Shown here piece after piece: positions 29,131 to 39,547 of a DNA stretch of 64,000 bases. The stretch is from an uncultured Verrucomicrobiota bacterium (GTDB lineage: Bacteria; Verrucomicrobiota; Verrucomicrobiia; Opitutales; Opitutaceae), in the NCBI GenBank assembly GCA_903904685.1, contig CAIVDS010000114.1, forward strand, positions 1 through 64,000. Reading direction: 5' to 3'. The notes beneath the pieces were generated by a model. It searched no databases. It was not told where the DNA came from and saw only the letters and a program-made list of their open reading frames with translations. Numbering within the stretch: the stretch's first letter is position 1; each line of letters starts with the position of its first letter. Both the position numbers and the translations under genes were made by a program.

Positions 29131-30669
29131 TTACGGTTGGCGCCAGACGTGGCTGCTCTTGGCCAGCAGCAAATCGGCCGTGCCCGGCCCCCATGAACCG
29201 GCGGGATAACTGTCCATGCCCTCGCGGCCGGCGGCGGCCCATGCTTGGAGGACGGGCGTGTAGAGTTTCCACGAGGTCTCCGCTTCGTCGCCGCGGATGA
29301 AAAGCGTGCCGTCGCCGATCATGGCGTCGAGCACGAGGCGTTCGTAGGCCTCGGGCGTGTTGGACCCGAAGGTCGTCGAGTAGCGGAAATTCATCTTCAC
29401 CGGCTGCGTGCGCGTTTCGAGACCGGGTATCTTGCCATTGAGGACAAGGCCCAAACCTTCGTCGGGCTGGATCTGGAATGCGAGGGTGTTGGGCGCGAGG
29501 TTGAAGCGCTCGCCCTCGGCGAACAATGTGCCGGGCGGACGTTTGAACTGAATCGCGATTTCCGAGACGCGGCGGGCCATCCGTTTGCCGGAGCGCAGAT
29601 AAAACGGCACGCCCTGCCAGCGCCAGTTATTGATCGAAAGCTTGATGGCCGCGTAGGTTTCGGTGGCCGACTGCGGATTGATGCCGCTCTCCTGGAGATA
29701 GCCGGCGACCTGCTTGCCTCCCATCATGCCAGCGGCGTATTGGGCGCGGGCAACGTCTCCGCCAGCCGTAAGGTTGAGGGGTTGAATGGCGCGGAGGAGC
29801 TTCACCTTCTCGTCGCGAATCGCCTCGGCATCCAGCGACACGGGAGGCTCCATCGCGGTGAGCGCGACGAGCTGCATCGTGTGGTTCTGGATCATGTCGC
29901 GGAGCGCGCCGCTTTGTTCGTAATAACCGCCGCGAGTGCCCACGCCGACCTCCTCCGACACGGTGATCTGGACGGAGTCGATATAGTTGCGGTTCCACAA
30001 CGGCTCGAAGATCGAGTTGGCGAAACGCTGCACCAACAGGTCCTGCACGGTCTCTTTGCCGAGGTAGTGGTCGATCCGGTAAACCTGATATTCCTCGAAG
30101 ACCTGACGAATCGTCTGGTTCAGCGCGAGGGCCGAGGCGAGGTCTTTGCCAAAGGGTTTTTCGATGATGACCTTCGCGTGGTGGTCCTTGCCGAGGTATT
30201 TCGAGGCGAGCCCGCTGGCCCCGAGGTTGAGCAGGATGGGCGCAAACACCGACGGCGGCGTGGAAATGTAGAACAGCGTCTGCACCTCGCGGCCGAGGTT
30301 CTTTTCGATGGCGGCGATGTGCTGGGCGAGTTTGTCGAACGCGGCCTTGTCATCGTAGCCGCCCGACACGTAGGTCGTGCGCTCGGCGACGCGGCTCCAC
30401 ACCTCGGCGTTGAGCTCGCGGCGGGAAAACTCCTTGATCGCCGCCGCCGCGTCGGTGCGGAATTCTTCGTCGGGAATCGCCTTGCGCCCGTAGCCCACCA
30501 GATAGAAATCCGCCGGCAGCAGGTTGTCGTAGCTGAGGTTGTAGATCGCGGGGATCAGCTTGCGGGCGGTCAGATCGCCGGAGGCGCCAAAAATAACGAC
30601 AACCGTCGGCGGCGCACCGCGGTGTTTGCTGAGTCCTTGGAGGAACGGATGACGTTGAGCTTCGTCCAT
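29131..30669 (-). CDS. zwf: Glucose-6-phosphate 1-dehydrogenase
   Basis: 512 aa from MDEAQRHPFLQGLSKHRG; the track's 12 earlier residues overlap the probable promoter area and are not family-like. The nucleotide motif is VVIFGASGDLTARKLIPAIYNL, the active site is YRIDHYLGKETVQDLLVQRF, and KVIIEKPFGKD is also present. It oxidises glucose-6-phosphate to the lactone, producing NADPH. First gene of the zwf-opcA-pgl operon. Confidence 0.96.
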   Translation of the reverse strand: MDEAQRHPFLQGLSKHRGAPPTVVVIFGASGDLTARKLIPAIYNLSYDNLLPADFYLVGYGRKAIPDEEFRTDAAAAIKEFSRRELNAEVWSRVAERTTYVSGGYDDKAAFDKLAQHIAAIEKNLGREVQTLFYISTPPSVFAPILLNLGASGLASKYLGKDHHAKVIIEKPFGKDLASALALNQTIRQVFEEYQVYRIDHYLGKETVQDLLVQRFANSIFEPLWNRNYIDSVQITVSEEVGVGTRGGYYEQSGALRDMIQNHTMQLVALTAMEPPVSLDAEAIRDEKVKLLRAIQPLNLTAGGDVARAQYAAGMMGGKQVAGYLQESGINPQSATETYAAIKLSINNWRWQGVPFYLRSGKRMARRVSEIAIQFKRPPGTLFAEGERFNLAPNTLAFQIQPDEGLGLVLNGKIPGLETRTQPVKMNFRYSTTFGSNTPEAYERLVLDAMIGDGTLFIRGDEAETSWKLYTPVLQAWAAAGREGMDSYPAGSWGPGTADLLLAKSSHVWRQP

Positions 30670-30748
30670 GGCCCAGATTCCGCCTAGGCGACTATCGGTA
30701 AGCAAGGCTAATGCCTCGAATAATCTGCATGGAAACCATCATTCCTTC

Positions 30749-31225
30749 TCATGGACGAAAGTGCTTGGGGAGAAGCGGCACGTTTTCGAAATGCCTCACT
30801 TCCGGCACATCATCGCCATGAGTGGCGACTTCCACCACATCCAGCCGGAAAGTCGCCGGCGTCGGACGCAAACCTCGCAGATACGCCGTCGCCGCGCGGC
30901 GAAGGACATCCTTCTTGCGCCGATCAACCGCGTGGTAGCCGGGCACGAGTGCGGTCGCCGCGCGGGTCTTCACCTCGACGAACACCAACACCTCACCGTC
31001 GCGGCAAACAAGGTCGATCTCGTCGCGCCGATCATGCGGGCTGCGCCAGTTGCGGGCGATGATTTTGAAGCCCCGTCCGCCCAAAAATTCCGCCGCCAGC
31101 CGCTCGCCGCGATCACCGGTCGCCGCCGTCCCGGTTGCGCGAAAGACGCCCATCCATCGTTTAAGGCGGTCCAACCAGCGGCTTTGTCGGGGTTTCGACT
31201 GGAACTGCGTCACGCGAATTGTCAT
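30749..31225 (-). CDS. YraN/UPF0102 family PD-(D/E)XK-like protein
   Basis: About 158 aa from [14 protein letters not shown]; the ATG at 31153 ([13 protein letters not shown]) gives the more usual 134-aa size and is an alternative. Core motifs are [28 protein letters not shown] and [22 protein letters not shown], the latter containing the D-(x)n-ExK nuclease signature. The family is very widespread and its role (Holliday-junction-like resolvase?) is unproven. It is divergent from the PilB-type gene. Confidence 0.82.
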   Translation of the reverse strand: MTIRVTQFQSKPRQSRWLDRLKRWMGVFRATGTAATGDRGERLAAEFLGGRGFKIIARNWRSPHDRRDEIDLVCRDGEVLVFVEVKTRAATALVPGYHAVDRRKKDVLRRAATAYLRGLRPTPATFRLDVVEVATHGDDVPEVRHFENVPLLPKHFRP

Positions 31226-31286
31226 TGCGACATGGCCCGTCCAATGGCAATTCCAGACTCGCACTCCTTCGGGTGCCTTCGCCCTT

Positions 31287-33470
31287 ATGCCCACGGCCTC
31301 ATCTGCAAATACCCTTCGCCGCTCCCTGCTCATCAAGCTGATCTCGAAGCCGGCTCCGAGCCGCGAGGACATGGCCTCGGTCATTGAGCTCACCGCCTCC
31401 AAGGTCGTCGAGGCTCTTCAGGCGCAGTCGATCACCCTCTATCTGGTCGAAGGCAACGAGATCGTTTTCCGTCACGTTTACTACTCCCCCAGTCTGTGGG
31501 GCGCCGACAAGGCGCTCGAGGCCAAATTCAAGGAAACCGCCGCCAAGCTGCTGAAACTCAGGCTCCCCACTGGCAAGGGAATCGTCGGCAAGGTCATCGC
31601 CGAGGGGAAGGAACTGTTTTTCCGCAATACCCAGACGCAGTCTCCCATGATGGCCTCCATGACCCAAAACACCGGGTTTGAGGTTTTCTCGATGCTAACG
31701 GTGCCGCTCAAGGCGGGCAATGCCGTCATCGGTGCGATTCAGGTGCTCAACAAGGAACCGGTTTCTGGAACCAACAGCCAGTTCACCGACACCGACCTGC
31801 CCCTCCTCCTGGAGGTCGCTGAATACTCCGCCAGCCTCATCCAGCGCATGCTGGACCCCAAGCACCAGCTCAGCGCCGACGATACCGCAAAGTTCATCGC
31901 CCGCCTCACCAATCATCCGCTGGTTACCAAGATCGACGAGCTTCCCATCGATGAAAAACTCGTCCAGGTCATCGGCGACGCCATCATCCGCCGCGAAGGC
32001 ATTTTCCCCACCAAAAGCCTCACGCCCAATTCCCTCGCGGTGATCATGGCCAACCCGCTCGACTACGCCAAACGCGAGGCGTTCCAGCAGGCCACCGAGC
32101 TCGTCATCGACGAAATCCACGTCGCCTCCGCCACGCTCATCGAGGCGCTCATCAAGAAGTATTTCAAAACCGACACCAATGCAGGAAACGGCGACATCGA
32201 CATCTCCAAAGTCGCCGAGGTCATCACCACCGCCTACAATTCCGATGGAACCGGGGAAATCACCTTGGGCGACCTCGAAAGCGAGGACTCCGCGCCCATC
32301 ATCCAGCTGACCAACCGCGTCATCGAGGACGCCTACATCTGCGGCGCGTCCGACATCCACATCGAACCGCAGGAAAAAGACCTCGTCATCCGCTACCGCA
32401 TCGACGGTCTCTGCCAAGAGAAACTCCGCTTGCCCAAGCAGGTCGCCAACGGCCTCGTCACCCGCATCAAGATCATGTGCAACCTCGACATCGCCGAACG
32501 CCGGCTGCCGCAGGACGGACGCATCGTCTTCAAAAAATACACCAAGAAGAACATCGACATCGACCTGCGCGTCGCCACCGGCCCCATGAACCACGGCGAG
32601 AAGGTCGTCATGCGCATCCTCGACAAATCGAAGAGCACGCTTCCCCTTCCCGCCCTCGGCTTCTCCGACGAGAATCTCGCCCGCTACCGCGAGTGCATCC
32701 GCCAGCCCTACGGCATGATTCTCCACTGCGGCCCCACCGGCTCCGGCAAATCGATGACGCTTTACTCCGCCCTCGGCGAAGTGAACACGCCCGACGTGAA
32801 CATCCAGACGGCCGAGGACCCCATCGAATACACCCTCGCCGGCATCAACCAAATGCAGATGAGCCGCCAGATCGGCCTCACCTTCGCTCGAGCCCTCCGC
32901 TGTTACCTCCGCATGGACCCCGATATCATCCTCGTCGGCGAAATCCGCGACGAGGAGACCGCGCAGATCGCCGTCGAGGCGGCCCTCACCGGCCACTTGC
33001 TCGTCTCCACGCTGCACACCAACGACGCGCCCTCCACCATCTCCCGCATCGGCGAGATGGGCGTCGAGCCGTTCAATATCTCCGCTTCCCTCGTCTGCGT
33101 GTGCGCCCAGCGTCTTCTCCGCCGCGTCTGCAAAAACTGCAAGCAGCCCTACGAACCCGCCGGCCGCGAAAAAGAAATCCTCGAAAAAGCCATCGGCTGG
33201 AGCGGCCAGATTTTCAAGGCCCACCCCCAGGGCTGCCCCGTGTGCAATGGCAACGGCTACAAGGGCCGCGTCGGTATCCACGAGCTCATGATCAACAGCG
33301 AGGAGCTCACCGAAGGCATCAACAAGGAAGTCGAGGTCGCCGCGCTCAAGCGCATCGCGATGAAGAACGGCATGAAGACCCTCCATCAGGATTCGATGCT
33401 CAAGGTCAAGATGGGCCTCACCACGATGGAAGACGCCCTCTCCAACGTCCCGCCGGATCTGGTCACGTAA
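31287..33470 (+). CDS. GAF domain fused to a PilB/GspE-type secretion ATPase
   Basis: 727 aa from [15 protein letters not shown]. Residues about 25-195 form a GAF sensor domain ([27 protein letters not shown] through [28 protein letters not shown]). About 205-310 is a GspE_N/MshEN-like helical region. The ATPase core has Walker [16 protein letters not shown] (about 483), the Asp box [16 protein letters not shown], Walker [13 protein letters not shown] and the His box [24 protein letters not shown] and [14 protein letters not shown] form the tetracysteine zinc motif. It should power assembly of type IV pili or a type II-like pseudopilus, possibly using the prepilins at 3-7 kb. A GAF front end is unusual for this family. 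Confidence 0.9.
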   Translation: MPTASSANTLRRSLLIKLISKPAPSREDMASVIELTASKVVEALQAQSITLYLVEGNEIVFRHVYYSPSLWGADKALEAKFKETAAKLLKLRLPTGKGIVGKVIAEGKELFFRNTQTQSPMMASMTQNTGFEVFSMLTVPLKAGNAVIGAIQVLNKEPVSGTNSQFTDTDLPLLLEVAEYSASLIQRMLDPKHQLSADDTAKFIARLTNHPLVTKIDELPIDEKLVQVIGDAIIRREGIFPTKSLTPNSLAVIMANPLDYAKREAFQQATELVIDEIHVASATLIEALIKKYFKTDTNAGNGDIDISKVAEVITTAYNSDGTGEITLGDLESEDSAPIIQLTNRVIEDAYICGASDIHIEPQEKDLVIRYRIDGLCQEKLRLPKQVANGLVTRIKIMCNLDIAERRLPQDGRIVFKKYTKKNIDIDLRVATGPMNHGEKVVMRILDKSKSTLPLPALGFSDENLARYRECIRQPYGMILHCGPTGSGKSMTLYSALGEVNTPDVNIQTAEDPIEYTLAGINQMQMSRQIGLTFARALRCYLRMDPDIILVGEIRDEETAQIAVEAALTGHLLVSTLHTNDAPSTISRIGEMGVEPFNISASLVCVCAQRLLRRVCKNCKQPYEPAGREKEILEKAIGWSGQIFKAHPQGCPVCNGNGYKGRVGIHELMINSEELTEGINKEVEVAALKRIAMKNGMKTLHQDSMLKVKMGLTTMEDALSNVPPDLVT

Positions 33471-33548
33471 AATCGTTCTCTTTCTCTCCTCCTAAAACGC
33501 CTGATCCCGGAAACGGGCAATAAAACTGGAAACGAGAACGATTGCCCC

Positions 33549-34190
33549 ATGCCCGGCCCCACGCTCACGACCGACGCCATCGTGCTGCTCAAGCGGCCTC
33601 CGTCCGACCACTTCCAGACCCTCGCCGTTTTCACCGCCACGCACGGAACGTTGCGCGTCATCCAGCGCCTCCCTAAAAAAACGACGACCTCCCACCTCGC
33701 CCTCGATCTTTTCGACGAGGTCGCGTTGCTCCTCGAATGCGCCCCGCAAGGCGACGCCTGGTTCGTCAAGGAACCGCGCCTCCTCACCCGCCACAGCGGC
33801 ATCGGACGCCATTACGAATCGCTCGTCCGCGCCTCCGCCTTCGCGACTTTGGTCGCCCGCAATCCCGTGCCCGAAGAAAGTCGTGCCTCCATCCACGCAT
33901 TGTTGCGCACGGCGTTTGCCGCCTTTGCGACCGATGCCTCCGCCGACACCGTTTACCTGAAATGCCTATACTGTTTCGCCCGCGACGAAGGCTACCCGGT
34001 CAAGCAGCAGTGGATTCCCTCGCTCTCGCCCGAACTTTCCGCCGCCGCCGCCCGCCTGCTGCATACTCCGCTCGCGACGCTGGCCCGTGACGATTTCCCT
34101 CCTTCGCCGGTCGCAACACTCCTGCGCCACCTTGAGCACTACCTGCGCAACCATACGGAAATCATGATGGATGAGCGCGGCGAACGTTGA
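33549..34190 (+). CDS. recO: DNA repair protein RecO
   Basis: 213 aa. The N-terminal OB fold (TLTTDAIVLLKRPPSDHFQTLAVFTATHGTLRVIQRLPKKT) matches RecO's opening, where 'VL-...-D-d-L-T..G' is conserved. A helical C-terminal half follows. The family's CxxC zinc motif is absent: only isolated cysteines occur in KCLYCFARDEGYP. It loads RecA with RecR in gap repair. The protein is a little shorter than usual (about 240 aa). It lies 78 bp after the PilB-type gene and 39 bp before the helicase. Confidence 0.75.
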   Translation: MPGPTLTTDAIVLLKRPPSDHFQTLAVFTATHGTLRVIQRLPKKTTTSHLALDLFDEVALLLECAPQGDAWFVKEPRLLTRHSGIGRHYESLVRASAFATLVARNPVPEESRASIHALLRTAFAAFATDASADTVYLKCLYCFARDEGYPVKQQWIPSLSPELSAAAARLLHTPLATLARDDFPPSPVATLLRHLEHYLRNHTEIMMDERGER

Positions 34191-34229
34191 CGCCGGCGCA
34201 TTTTCCCGCGCCCTTCGTGGTGAGCGCAC

Positions 34230-36602
34230 ATGGACTTCGACCTCGATCAACGCACCGCCAGCCTGAGCATCGGCGAATTCTCCGCGTTCACCGTCGGTCC
34301 CCGTGAATCGGACGACGGATCACAGGGCATCTGGCGCGCCCAGCTAGGCACCCGCTGGCATCAGGAGCTCCGCGCCACCGCGAGTGTCGCCACGCCCGCC
34401 GCCACCTTTGAGGTTCCCGTGACCGGCCGCGTTTTCCACGCGGGCTGGACGCTGACGCTCACCGGCCGCATCGATCAGTTCATCCCCGCCACGGTCTTGG
34501 CGCCCGCGATCCTGCGGGAAATAAAGACCACGCTTCGCCCGCTCCCCGCCGACGAAACCGGACTGCGCGTTGATCATCCCGCTTATTTCGCCCAGCTCGC
34601 CACCTACCTCGCCCTCCGGCGCATCGCAGATCCTGCCGAAAAAATCCGCGGCGAACTCGTCTTCGTCGAAGCCGGAAGCGGCCTCAGCCAGACGATCCCG
34701 TTTACCTCCGCCGACGAAGCCTCGTTCCGCGCCCAGCTCGAACGCGTCGCCGAGTTTCTCAACCTCCGCCATCGCGCCCGCGACCGCCTTCGCACCCTCA
34801 CCTTCCGCCCTGCGTTCACCGAGCTTCGCGCCGGTCAGGAGACTACCCAGGCCGATCTCGCCGCCGCGCTCGCGGGCCACCGCCACGTTCTCTTCACCGC
34901 ACCCACCGGCTTCGGGAAAACCGGCGTCATCCTCGAATGCGCCCTCGGACAGATGAAGGCAGGCCGCTACTCCCGCCTCCTCTACCTCACCAGCAAATCC
35001 ACCGGCCAGCTCCAGGTCCTCCGCACACTCCAAGGCATGACCGACGCCACCGCCGGTGGTACGCCGGTCGCCTCATGGCACGTGCGCCCCAAGCGCGAGC
35101 ACTGCGTCAATCAGACCTTCCACTGCGTGCGCGCCAGTTGCTCCTATCTCCACGACCTCGACCGGCGCTGGGCTCGCAGCGGACTCTCCCGGTTTTATCT
35201 CTTCGAAAACGAAGCCCGCGACATCGACGCCCTCCGCGCCGCCGGCCGCGACGCGATGATCTGCCCCTACGAGATCACCCGCACCGCCCTCGCGTTTCAG
35301 GACGTCTGGGTGGGTGACTACAACTACGTCTTTGCCCCCGCCAACCGGGGGCTTTTCTTCGACCAACCCGGCTTCAATCCCGCCGAAACCCTCCTCGTGC
35401 TCGACGAGGCCCACAACCTCCCGTCCCGCGTGGCCGACGCCTATTCCCACACCGTCCTCGCCGACGACGCCCGCACCGTCCTTGTCGAGCTCGACCACCA
35501 CCACGCCCCCGCCCCTCTCCGCCGCGCTTGGGAAAACTGGACGCTCCTGCTCGCCAGCCTCCCTCTCTGCGACGGACTCGGTCTCGCGCAGGAAGACGAC
35601 CTCGCCGACCTCCTCCGCGCCCTCGCCGACGCCCTCCCGCAAGCCTCCCTCGACTACGCTGCCCTCGGCCCCTTCGTCTCCGAAAAACTCTGGCAGATTC
35701 CCGTGCTCCACGAATGGCTCTCCAACCCCGCGCTTAAAAAACTCCTCTGGGTCCCCCGCTCCGGCGAACTGCGTTTCACCTGCCTGGATGCCGCCGCCCC
35801 GCTCGGCGAAACGTTGCGCACTTTCGGCGGCGTGATCTTCGCCACCGCCACCGCCGGCCCCGCCGAGGTCTTCGCCGAAGCCTGCGGGCTGACTGCCTCA
35901 GGCTCTCAACTATCGACGCTCAACGATCAACTCTTCAGCGTCACCGCCCGCACCCCCTGGCGCGACAACGCCTACGACATCGCCTACGACGTGCGCGCCG
36001 ACACGACCTATCAAAATCGCGCGCGCCATCACGACCTCACTGCCGCTACCATCGCCCGTCTCCACAAGGCGGCAAACGGTCCCGTGGCCGTCTTCTTCCC
36101 CAGTTACGCCTACGCCGACGCCGTCGCAAACGCCCTTCGGGCCAACCACCCCGCGCTGCGCGCCGTTATCCAGCCCCGCCAGTCCGATCTCGCCGCGCAA
36201 TCTGCCTGGGTCGAAGAATCGCTCCTCTTCGCCGACGCTCTTTTCCTTGTGCTCGGCAGTAGCTTCGCCGAAGGCATCGACGTGCTCGGCGGACGTATCG
36301 GCCACGCCATGGTCGTCGGCCCGGCGCTGCCCGAGGTCAATGCCATGCAAAAAGCCCGCATCGCGGCGCTCCCCGGCCTCACCCGCGAGGAGTGCTTCCG
36401 CCGCGTTTACCAGATTCCCGGCATCCAGAAGGTCAACCAAGCCATTGGTCGCCTCGTGCGCGCCCCGGGGCAACGCGCCAAGGTTCTCCTCCACTGCCGC
36501 CGTTTCGCCGAACTCAGCTACGCCAGACTCCTCGACCACGACTACCAGTTCGGCCAGACCATCGCGAACGACGCCGAGTTGACCGCGTGGTTGCATGAGT
36601 GA
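34230..36602 (+). CDS. PD-(D/E)XK nuclease fused to an XPD/DinG-family Fe-S helicase
   Basis: 790 aa. Residues about 30-120 look like a RecB/Cas4-type nuclease: LTGRIDQF, then REIKTTL (ExK) and AYFAQLATYLAL (Q-x3-Y). The helicase part has Walker A TAPTGFGKTG (about 225), DEAH box VLDEAHNLPSR (about 390), the Fe-S arch with cysteines in CVNQTFHCVRASC and MICPYEITR, and the C-terminal motif VI stretch QAIGRLVRAPGQRA. The arrangement suggests a 5'-3' DNA helicase with an attached nuclease for repair of damaged or structured DNA. It sits between recO and pyrR, and the ORF ends cleanly. Confidence 0.85.
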   Translation: MDFDLDQRTASLSIGEFSAFTVGPRESDDGSQGIWRAQLGTRWHQELRATASVATPAATFEVPVTGRVFHAGWTLTLTGRIDQFIPATVLAPAILREIKTTLRPLPADETGLRVDHPAYFAQLATYLALRRIADPAEKIRGELVFVEAGSGLSQTIPFTSADEASFRAQLERVAEFLNLRHRARDRLRTLTFRPAFTELRAGQETTQADLAAALAGHRHVLFTAPTGFGKTGVILECALGQMKAGRYSRLLYLTSKSTGQLQVLRTLQGMTDATAGGTPVASWHVRPKREHCVNQTFHCVRASCSYLHDLDRRWARSGLSRFYLFENEARDIDALRAAGRDAMICPYEITRTALAFQDVWVGDYNYVFAPANRGLFFDQPGFNPAETLLVLDEAHNLPSRVADAYSHTVLADDARTVLVELDHHHAPAPLRRAWENWTLLLASLPLCDGLGLAQEDDLADLLRALADALPQASLDYAALGPFVSEKLWQIPVLHEWLSNPALKKLLWVPRSGELRFTCLDAAAPLGETLRTFGGVIFATATAGPAEVFAEACGLTASGSQLSTLNDQLFSVTARTPWRDNAYDIAYDVRADTTYQNRARHHDLTAATIARLHKAANGPVAVFFPSYAYADAVANALRANHPALRAVIQPRQSDLAAQSAWVEESLLFADALFLVLGSSFAEGIDVLGGRIGHAMVVGPALPEVNAMQKARIAALPGLTREECFRRVYQIPGIQKVNQAIGRLVRAPGQRAKVLLHCRRFAELSYARLLDHDYQFGQTIANDAELTAWLHE

Positions 36603-36638
36603 AAAGGAACAGGTCCTAGCCGGATCGCGCTTGAGGTG

Positions 36639-36665
36639 ACAAGCCGGTGGGATTTTCCCGCTTGT
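36639..36665 (+). promoter_or_regulatory. Candidate leader hairpin upstream of pyrR
   Basis: ACAAGC (36639) can pair with GCTTGT (36660), with an inner GGG/CCC pair and a one-sided CGGT bulge. It ends 33 bases before the preferred GTG start of pyrR. PyrR proteins in other bacteria bind stem-loops with a purine-rich internal bulge, so a translational or attenuation role is possible. No U run follows. If pyrR starts at 36636 the element is merely coding sequence. Confidence 0.25.
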
Positions 36666-36698
36666 CCGCCTTGCCGCTTCACGACACAAACATCCTTC

Positions 36699-37244
36699 GT
36701 GTCCGCACCGCAAAGCATCCCCGCCGCCGAGATTCACGCCGCCATCGACCGGCTGGCCAAGGCCATCGCCGAGCGCCACGGCCCCAAGGGAAACCTTCTC
36801 CTCCTCGGTATCGCCAACGGCGGCATCACTTTGACCCGCCGCCTCGCCGCCCGCATCGCGACTCTCAGCCCTCGACTTTCGGCCCGTTCCGGCACCCTCG
36901 ACATCTCCTTTCATCGTGACGACATCGGCCGCCACCCGATCCCCAAGGAATTCGCGCCAACGTTGATTCCCGTCGACGTCACTGGCGCCAGCATCGTGCT
37001 GGTTGACGACGTTCTTTTTTCCGGCCGCACCATCAAGGCCGCCCTGACCGAGCTCTCTGATCATGGCCGCGCCGCCCGCGTCGAACTTGCCATCCTCGTT
37101 GATCGCGGCTTCCGCAAACTGCCCATTGCCGCCGACTACACCGGCCTCATCCTCAAAGCAACTGAAACGGCCAAGATCGTCGTCAAACTCGATTCCGCCA
37201 ATCCCGCCAATGACATGATCGCCGTCGTTCCCGCCAAACGCTGA
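36699..37244 (+). CDS. pyrR: PyrR bifunctional regulator/uracil phosphoribosyltransferase
   Basis: 181 aa from a GTG start (VSAPQSIPAAEIHAAIDRLA), which lines up with the standard PyrR N-terminus; the track's GTG at 36636 adds 21 residues. Motifs are LLLLGIANGGITLTRRLAARI, DISFHRDDIGRHP and the PRPP loop VLVDDVLFSGRTIKAA. PyrR senses UMP/PRPP and represses pyr operons by binding mRNA, with minor UPRT activity. It leads a pyrR-pyrB-pyrC operon. Finding PyrR in a Gram-negative-type genome is less common but known. Confidence 0.9.
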   Translation: MSAPQSIPAAEIHAAIDRLAKAIAERHGPKGNLLLLGIANGGITLTRRLAARIATLSPRLSARSGTLDISFHRDDIGRHPIPKEFAPTLIPVDVTGASIVLVDDVLFSGRTIKAALTELSDHGRAARVELAILVDRGFRKLPIAADYTGLILKATETAKIVVKLDSANPANDMIAVVPAKR

Positions 37245-37286
37245 TTCCTTTCCTCAATCCGGTATCCCAAATCAAAAATTCCCAAG

Positions 37287-38231
<945 letters not shown>

Positions 38232-38242
38232 TTTCCCGCGCC

Positions 38243-39532
38243 ATGCCCTCCCTCTGGATCTCCAACGCCCGCGTCATCGACCCCGCCGCCAAGCGCGACG
38301 CCGTCGGCGACCTCTTCATCAAAGACGGAAAGATCGTCGCGTCGCTCTCCGTCGCCGACAAAAAAAAGGCGAAGAAAATCGACGCCTCCGGCCTCGTCGC
38401 CTGTCCCGGCCTCGTCGATATCCACGTCCATTTCCGCGAGCCCGGCCAGACCCACAAGGAGACCATCGAGACCGGTTCCCGCGCCGCCGCCGCCGGCGGC
38501 TTCACCAGCGTCGTCTGCATGCCCAACACCGCGCCCGTGGCCGACACCCCCGGCACCATCCAGCTCATCAACGACTCCATCAAGCGCACCGCCTGCATCA
38601 AGGTTTACCCCACCGGCTGCATCACTGTCGGAATGAAAGGCGAGGCTCTCGCGCCCATCGGCTCGCTCAAGCGCGCCGGCGTCGTCGCCATCACCGACGA
38701 CGGCGACTGCGTCCAGTCCAACGAACTTATGCGCCGCGCCTGCGAATACGCCAAAATGTTCGACCTGCCGCTCATGGATCATTGTCAGGACCACTCCATG
38801 ACCGTCGGCGCGGTGATGAACGAGGGCGTCGTCTCCACCCGTCTCGGACTCAAAGGCTGGCCCAACGCCGCCGAGGATCTCATCGTCGCGCGCAACGCCA
38901 TTCTCTCGGAATACACCGGCGCCCACATCCACCTCCAGCACATCTCCTCGAAATTCTCCGTGGATATCATCCGCCGCGCCAAAAAGCGCAACGTCCGCAT
39001 CACCGCCGAGGCCACCCCTCACCACATCGCCCTCACCGACGAGTCGCTCGGCACCTACGACACCCATTTCAAGATGAATCCTCCCCTCCGCACCGAGGAG
39101 GACCGCTTGGAAATCATCTCCGGCCTGCGCGACGGAACGATCGACATCCTTGCCACCGACCACGCCCCGCACACCGACTACGAGAAGGACAAGGAGTTCG
39201 ACTACGCTCCCAACGGCATCCTCGGCCTCGAAACCGCCTTGGCCGTCTCGCTCGAAATCCTCGTTCGCCAAAACAAGTTTAAGCTCCCCTTCGTCGTCGA
39301 TCTACTCACCCGCAAGCCCGCAGAACTTCTCAAACTCGAAGCCGGCACGCTGGCCGTGGGCACGCCTGCCGATATCTGCCTGTTCGATCCCGACAAGAAA
39401 TGGACCTACGACGCCAAGGCGGGATTCAGCAAATCCGGCAACAGCCCGTGGCATGGCCAAACCCTGCGCGGACGCGTCAAAACTACGATCGTCGACGGCC
39501 GGGCGGTCTTCGACGGCACCTGTATTCTTTGA
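38243..39532 (+). CDS. pyrC: Dihydroorotase
   Basis: 429 aa from MPSLWISNARVIDPAAKRDAV; the track's longer ORF only reads through pyrB in another frame. The metal motif is DIHVHFREPGQTHKE, with further His residues in HLQHISS and EATPHHIALTD, and Asp in ATDHAPHTDYEK. It forms dihydroorotate from carbamoyl-aspartate. A class I enzyme of the kind that often pairs with PyrB. Last gene of the pyr operon; a PLD gene begins 15 bp downstream. Confidence 0.95.
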   Translation: MPSLWISNARVIDPAAKRDAVGDLFIKDGKIVASLSVADKKKAKKIDASGLVACPGLVDIHVHFREPGQTHKETIETGSRAAAAGGFTSVVCMPNTAPVADTPGTIQLINDSIKRTACIKVYPTGCITVGMKGEALAPIGSLKRAGVVAITDDGDCVQSNELMRRACEYAKMFDLPLMDHCQDHSMTVGAVMNEGVVSTRLGLKGWPNAAEDLIVARNAILSEYTGAHIHLQHISSKFSVDIIRRAKKRNVRITAEATPHHIALTDESLGTYDTHFKMNPPLRTEEDRLEIISGLRDGTIDILATDHAPHTDYEKDKEFDYAPNGILGLETALAVSLEILVRQNKFKLPFVVDLLTRKPAELLKLEAGTLAVGTPADICLFDPDKKWTYDAKAGFSKSGNSPWHGQTLRGRVKTTIVDGRAVFDGTCIL

Positions 39533-39547
39533 CGGTGTCCCAGCCGC

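Noticed and set aside
29245-30687. 480-aa plus-strand ORF inside zwf
   Set aside because: Antisense shadow of a well-supported gene.
31695-33386. 563-aa minus-strand ORF inside the GAF-PilB gene
   Set aside because: Antisense shadow; Asp/Val/Gly-rich composition typical of such frames; no family.
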